This document shows positions 5,962 through 7,010 of a stretch of 7,010 bases of DNA, piece after piece. Made by a program: the position numbers and the translations under genes. The first letter of the stretch is position 1. The number at the start of each line of letters is the position of its first letter. The DNA comes from Bacillota bacterium (GTDB lineage: Bacteria; Bacillota; Desulfotomaculia; Desulfotomaculales; JAJYZD01): contig JAJYZD010000201.1 in NCBI GenBank assembly GCA_021800315.1, forward strand, positions 1 through 7,010. Reading direction: 5' to 3'. The notes under the pieces are model-generated. The model had not been told where the DNA came from and did not search any database. It worked only from the letters and a program-made list of their open reading frames with translations.

Positions 5962-6334
5962 GCCTTCAGAAAAGTTGCCGACTCCCGAACATTACAATAT
6001 GGCATCTACCACGCCGAGGCCCGGCGAGTATTCATGGGGCGAAAAACCCGGGTGAGAGGAAGGCCTGGTCATGGGAGCGCCCTACCGGACTCTGTGGCGG
6101 GTTGTTTTTGTCTTTCCCATATCGGATTGAATCCAACGCGATCTACCGGGAACAGCCCGGGCCGACAGGGACTTGCCACCAGCCCTCGTCATGCCTTCCC
6201 GTTTTACGTCGCCAAAACGAGCTGGCCCTTTCGTAACATATGCAATAAGGGTATGAAATGCTTCAAAATGGCAGCCGGCCTAAGGACGGCAGGTATGATC
6301 TGCGGAAAGAGGGATACCCGGAGAGGTGATTAGC

Positions 6335-6406
6335 ATGACAGGCGGTCTTGAGGTCCGGTTCGATGAAACTTATCGTCGCAAACCGGTAGTTGCCGAGCGT
6401 TTGTGA
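6335..6406 (+). CDS. Short ORF (23 residues) with a good ribosome binding site; possible truncated gene start
   Basis: ATG 6335 is preceded by GGAGAGGTGA (6320-6329), a strong Shine-Dalgarno match at normal distance. It encodes MTGGLEVRFDETYRRKPVVA plus three residues, then TGA at 6404. The peptide is highly charged, without a membrane segment. I do not recognise it. It could be a small peptide, or the 5' stub of a gene whose remainder was lost or frameshifted: another frame continues with ETVCLEERRRVVEDLSKLQ shortly after. A 26-codon ORF from ATG 6253 stops one base before this start (TAG 6331-6333) and may be coupled to it. Whether any of this is translated is unknown. Confidence 0.25.
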   Translation: MTGGLEVRFDETYRRKPVVAERL

Positions 6407-6494
6407 GACTGTTTGCCTTGAGGAACGCCGACGGGTAGTGGAGGACTTGTCCAAATTGCAAATCGAAATAGTTTCCCAATGGGCAGACTTTAAA

Positions 6495-7010
6495 CCGGCA
6501 ACTGGGGAAGGGAGGCCCACGGACCGGAAAACCAGGGTCAGCGCGACCGCCAGGATGTGGTTGAGGGCCAGGGCCCAGATCGCCGGATAGGGGCACGGTG
6601 GAGCCACCGGGGCGCAGACCGAAAATAGACGTCTTAAACCGCAGGCTGACTGCCATCCATGTACCGGTGATCATGCCGGCCAGGCGGCCGATGAGCAGGG
6701 CGGAGCGCTGGAGCCAGCGCGTGTAGGGACCGTTCGCGATCACCGGCACCGACTGCAGGATCCAAATGCCGTCCAGGATTTGGCGGAAGATGGAGAAGGT
6801 CGGCGGGATGCCCACGACGAATACCAAGGTTCCCAGCTCAAACACCAGGGATGTGATCTTGGCCGTGGTCGCCTCTTGCCGGGGAGTGCGATCCGCGCGG
6901 AAGTATTCCTTGCAAAACAAATATTGCGGGCGAAGATGTCGGCCGGTGCGATGGACATGATGGCGGCGAAAGGCGAAATCGATGAAGAGGGGGGGGCGGG
7001 GGGGACATGT
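6495..7010 (-). pseudogene. Sodium:solute symporter (SSS family) C-terminal part, broken by frameshifts
   Basis: On the minus strand three pieces join into one SSS-type transporter tail only if the frame changes twice. Near 6990-6920: FAAIMSIAPADIFARNI, like the family's PAAIMSIA..LFTRNIYKEYF. Near 6911-6596, in another frame: KEYFRADRTPRQEATTAKI, then hydrophobic SLVFELGTLVFVVGI, WILQSVPVIANGPYTRWLQR and LAGMITGTWMAV. Near 6595-6512, in a third frame: YPAIWALALNHILAVALTLV and FRSVG. The pieces keep the expected order of the last transmembrane segments of actinobacterial-type monocarboxylate symporters (MctP-like). The breaks fall in a T-rich stretch (6911-6921) and at a GGGG run (6590-6593). 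The rest of the gene lies beyond the right edge. Sequencing error cannot be excluded as the cause of the frame changes. Family assignment is from remembered sequence resemblance. Confidence 0.6.
6989..7004. repeat. Near-continuous G tract (G8-C-G7)
   Basis: Eight Gs (6989-6996), one C, then seven Gs (6998-7004), inside the broken symporter. On the minus strand this would encode mostly Pro or Gly residues, unlike symporter sequence at this point. It may be a slippage-prone tract or a poor-quality end of an assembled contig. Confidence 0.6.

Larger units (their letters stand above)
4002..6010. other. AT-rich island carrying the U32-like gene pair
   Basis: From about 4005 the base composition falls sharply relative to the GC-rich gatCAB region, with frequent TAT, ATT and AAT codons in the minus-strand genes. 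It rises again near 6010. Both borders coincide with the ends of the two-gene unit plus about 60 bases of upstream sequence. This indicates transfer from a lower-G+C source. I found no transposase, tRNA or convincing flanking repeat, so the transfer mechanism is not shown. Confidence 0.65.
5947..6494. other. Intergenic region of about 550 bases without a convincing gene
   Basis: Between the UbiU-like gene and the symporter remnant I see no recognisable protein in any frame, no tRNA and no CRISPR. It holds a leader and ribosome binding site for the UbiU-like gene, a CGTTTT/AAAACG inverted repeat near 6200-6225, and a hairpin GCCGGCC-TAA-GGACGGC at 6274-6290 with one mismatch. There is also one short ORF at 6335-6406. 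The longer open frames here have no protein-like features and may be decayed sequence. Confidence 0.5.

Noticed and set aside
3985..6060. CCCGGGTG-like short repeats flanking the island as attachment sites
   Set aside because: Only a few GC-rich bases match imperfectly (about 3988-3997 and 6047-6054); this is expected by chance in such DNA.
5970..6060. Promoter for the U32-like pair
   Set aside because: AT-rich -10-like hexamers exist near 5990-6000, but none has an acceptable -35 element at 16-18 bases.
6034..6333. Plus-strand 99-codon ORF after the UbiU-like gene
   Set aside because: No ribosome binding site, no domain-like pattern and atypical composition; only its last part (from ATG 6253) is mentioned as a possible short ORF.

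Overview
The window looks like chromosomal DNA of an anaerobic, high-G+C member of the Firmicutes (Clostridia; a Peptococcaceae/Desulfotomaculum-like lineage is my guess). Reasons: a HelD-type helicase next to a compact gatC-gatA-gatB operon, strong AGGAGG-type ribosome binding sites, GTG/TTG starts and GC-rich codon use. The taxonomic call rests on gene content and protein resemblance from memory, not on a search.

Layout, left to right. (1) 2-334 (+): the 3' end of a HelD-like superfamily-1 helicase. (2) 335-565: an intergenic spacer with a strong hairpin just after the helicase, a well-formed sigma-A-type promoter (TTGACT-17-TAAGAT) and a second hairpin at the expected transcription start. 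(3) 566-3764 (+): gatC, gatA and gatB, tightly packed (6- and 4-base gaps). They encode the three subunits of the tRNA-dependent amidotransferase that converts Glu-tRNA(Gln) and/or Asp-tRNA(Asn) to the amide form. GatA keeps its Lys-Ser-Ser triad. A likely intrinsic terminator lies at 3871-3896. (4) about 4000-6010: a distinctly AT-richer island with two minus-strand genes, 5946->4966 and 4940->4002. Both encode TIM-barrel-type proteins of the U32 'peptidase' superfamily. The upstream one resembles UbiU and carries C-x6-C plus further cysteines. The downstream one has a C-x12-C-x3-C motif with the same spacing as the iron-sulfur ligands of UbiV. Together they look like a UbiU/UbiV-type pair in an organism not expected to make ubiquinone. 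(5) 5947-6494: a spacer with no convincing gene apart from one short ORF with a good ribosome binding site. (6) about 6495-7010 (-): a frame-broken 3' part of a sodium:solute symporter (SSS family), running off the right edge beside a run of G tracts.

How the parts fit: gatCAB is a housekeeping translation-fidelity operon. The U32-like pair is the accessory, probably horizontally acquired part and the most interesting item here. By family analogy it may form a heterodimeric Fe-S, oxygen-independent hydroxylase or related enzyme of unknown substrate. No partner such as UbiT (SCP2 domain) is visible in the window.
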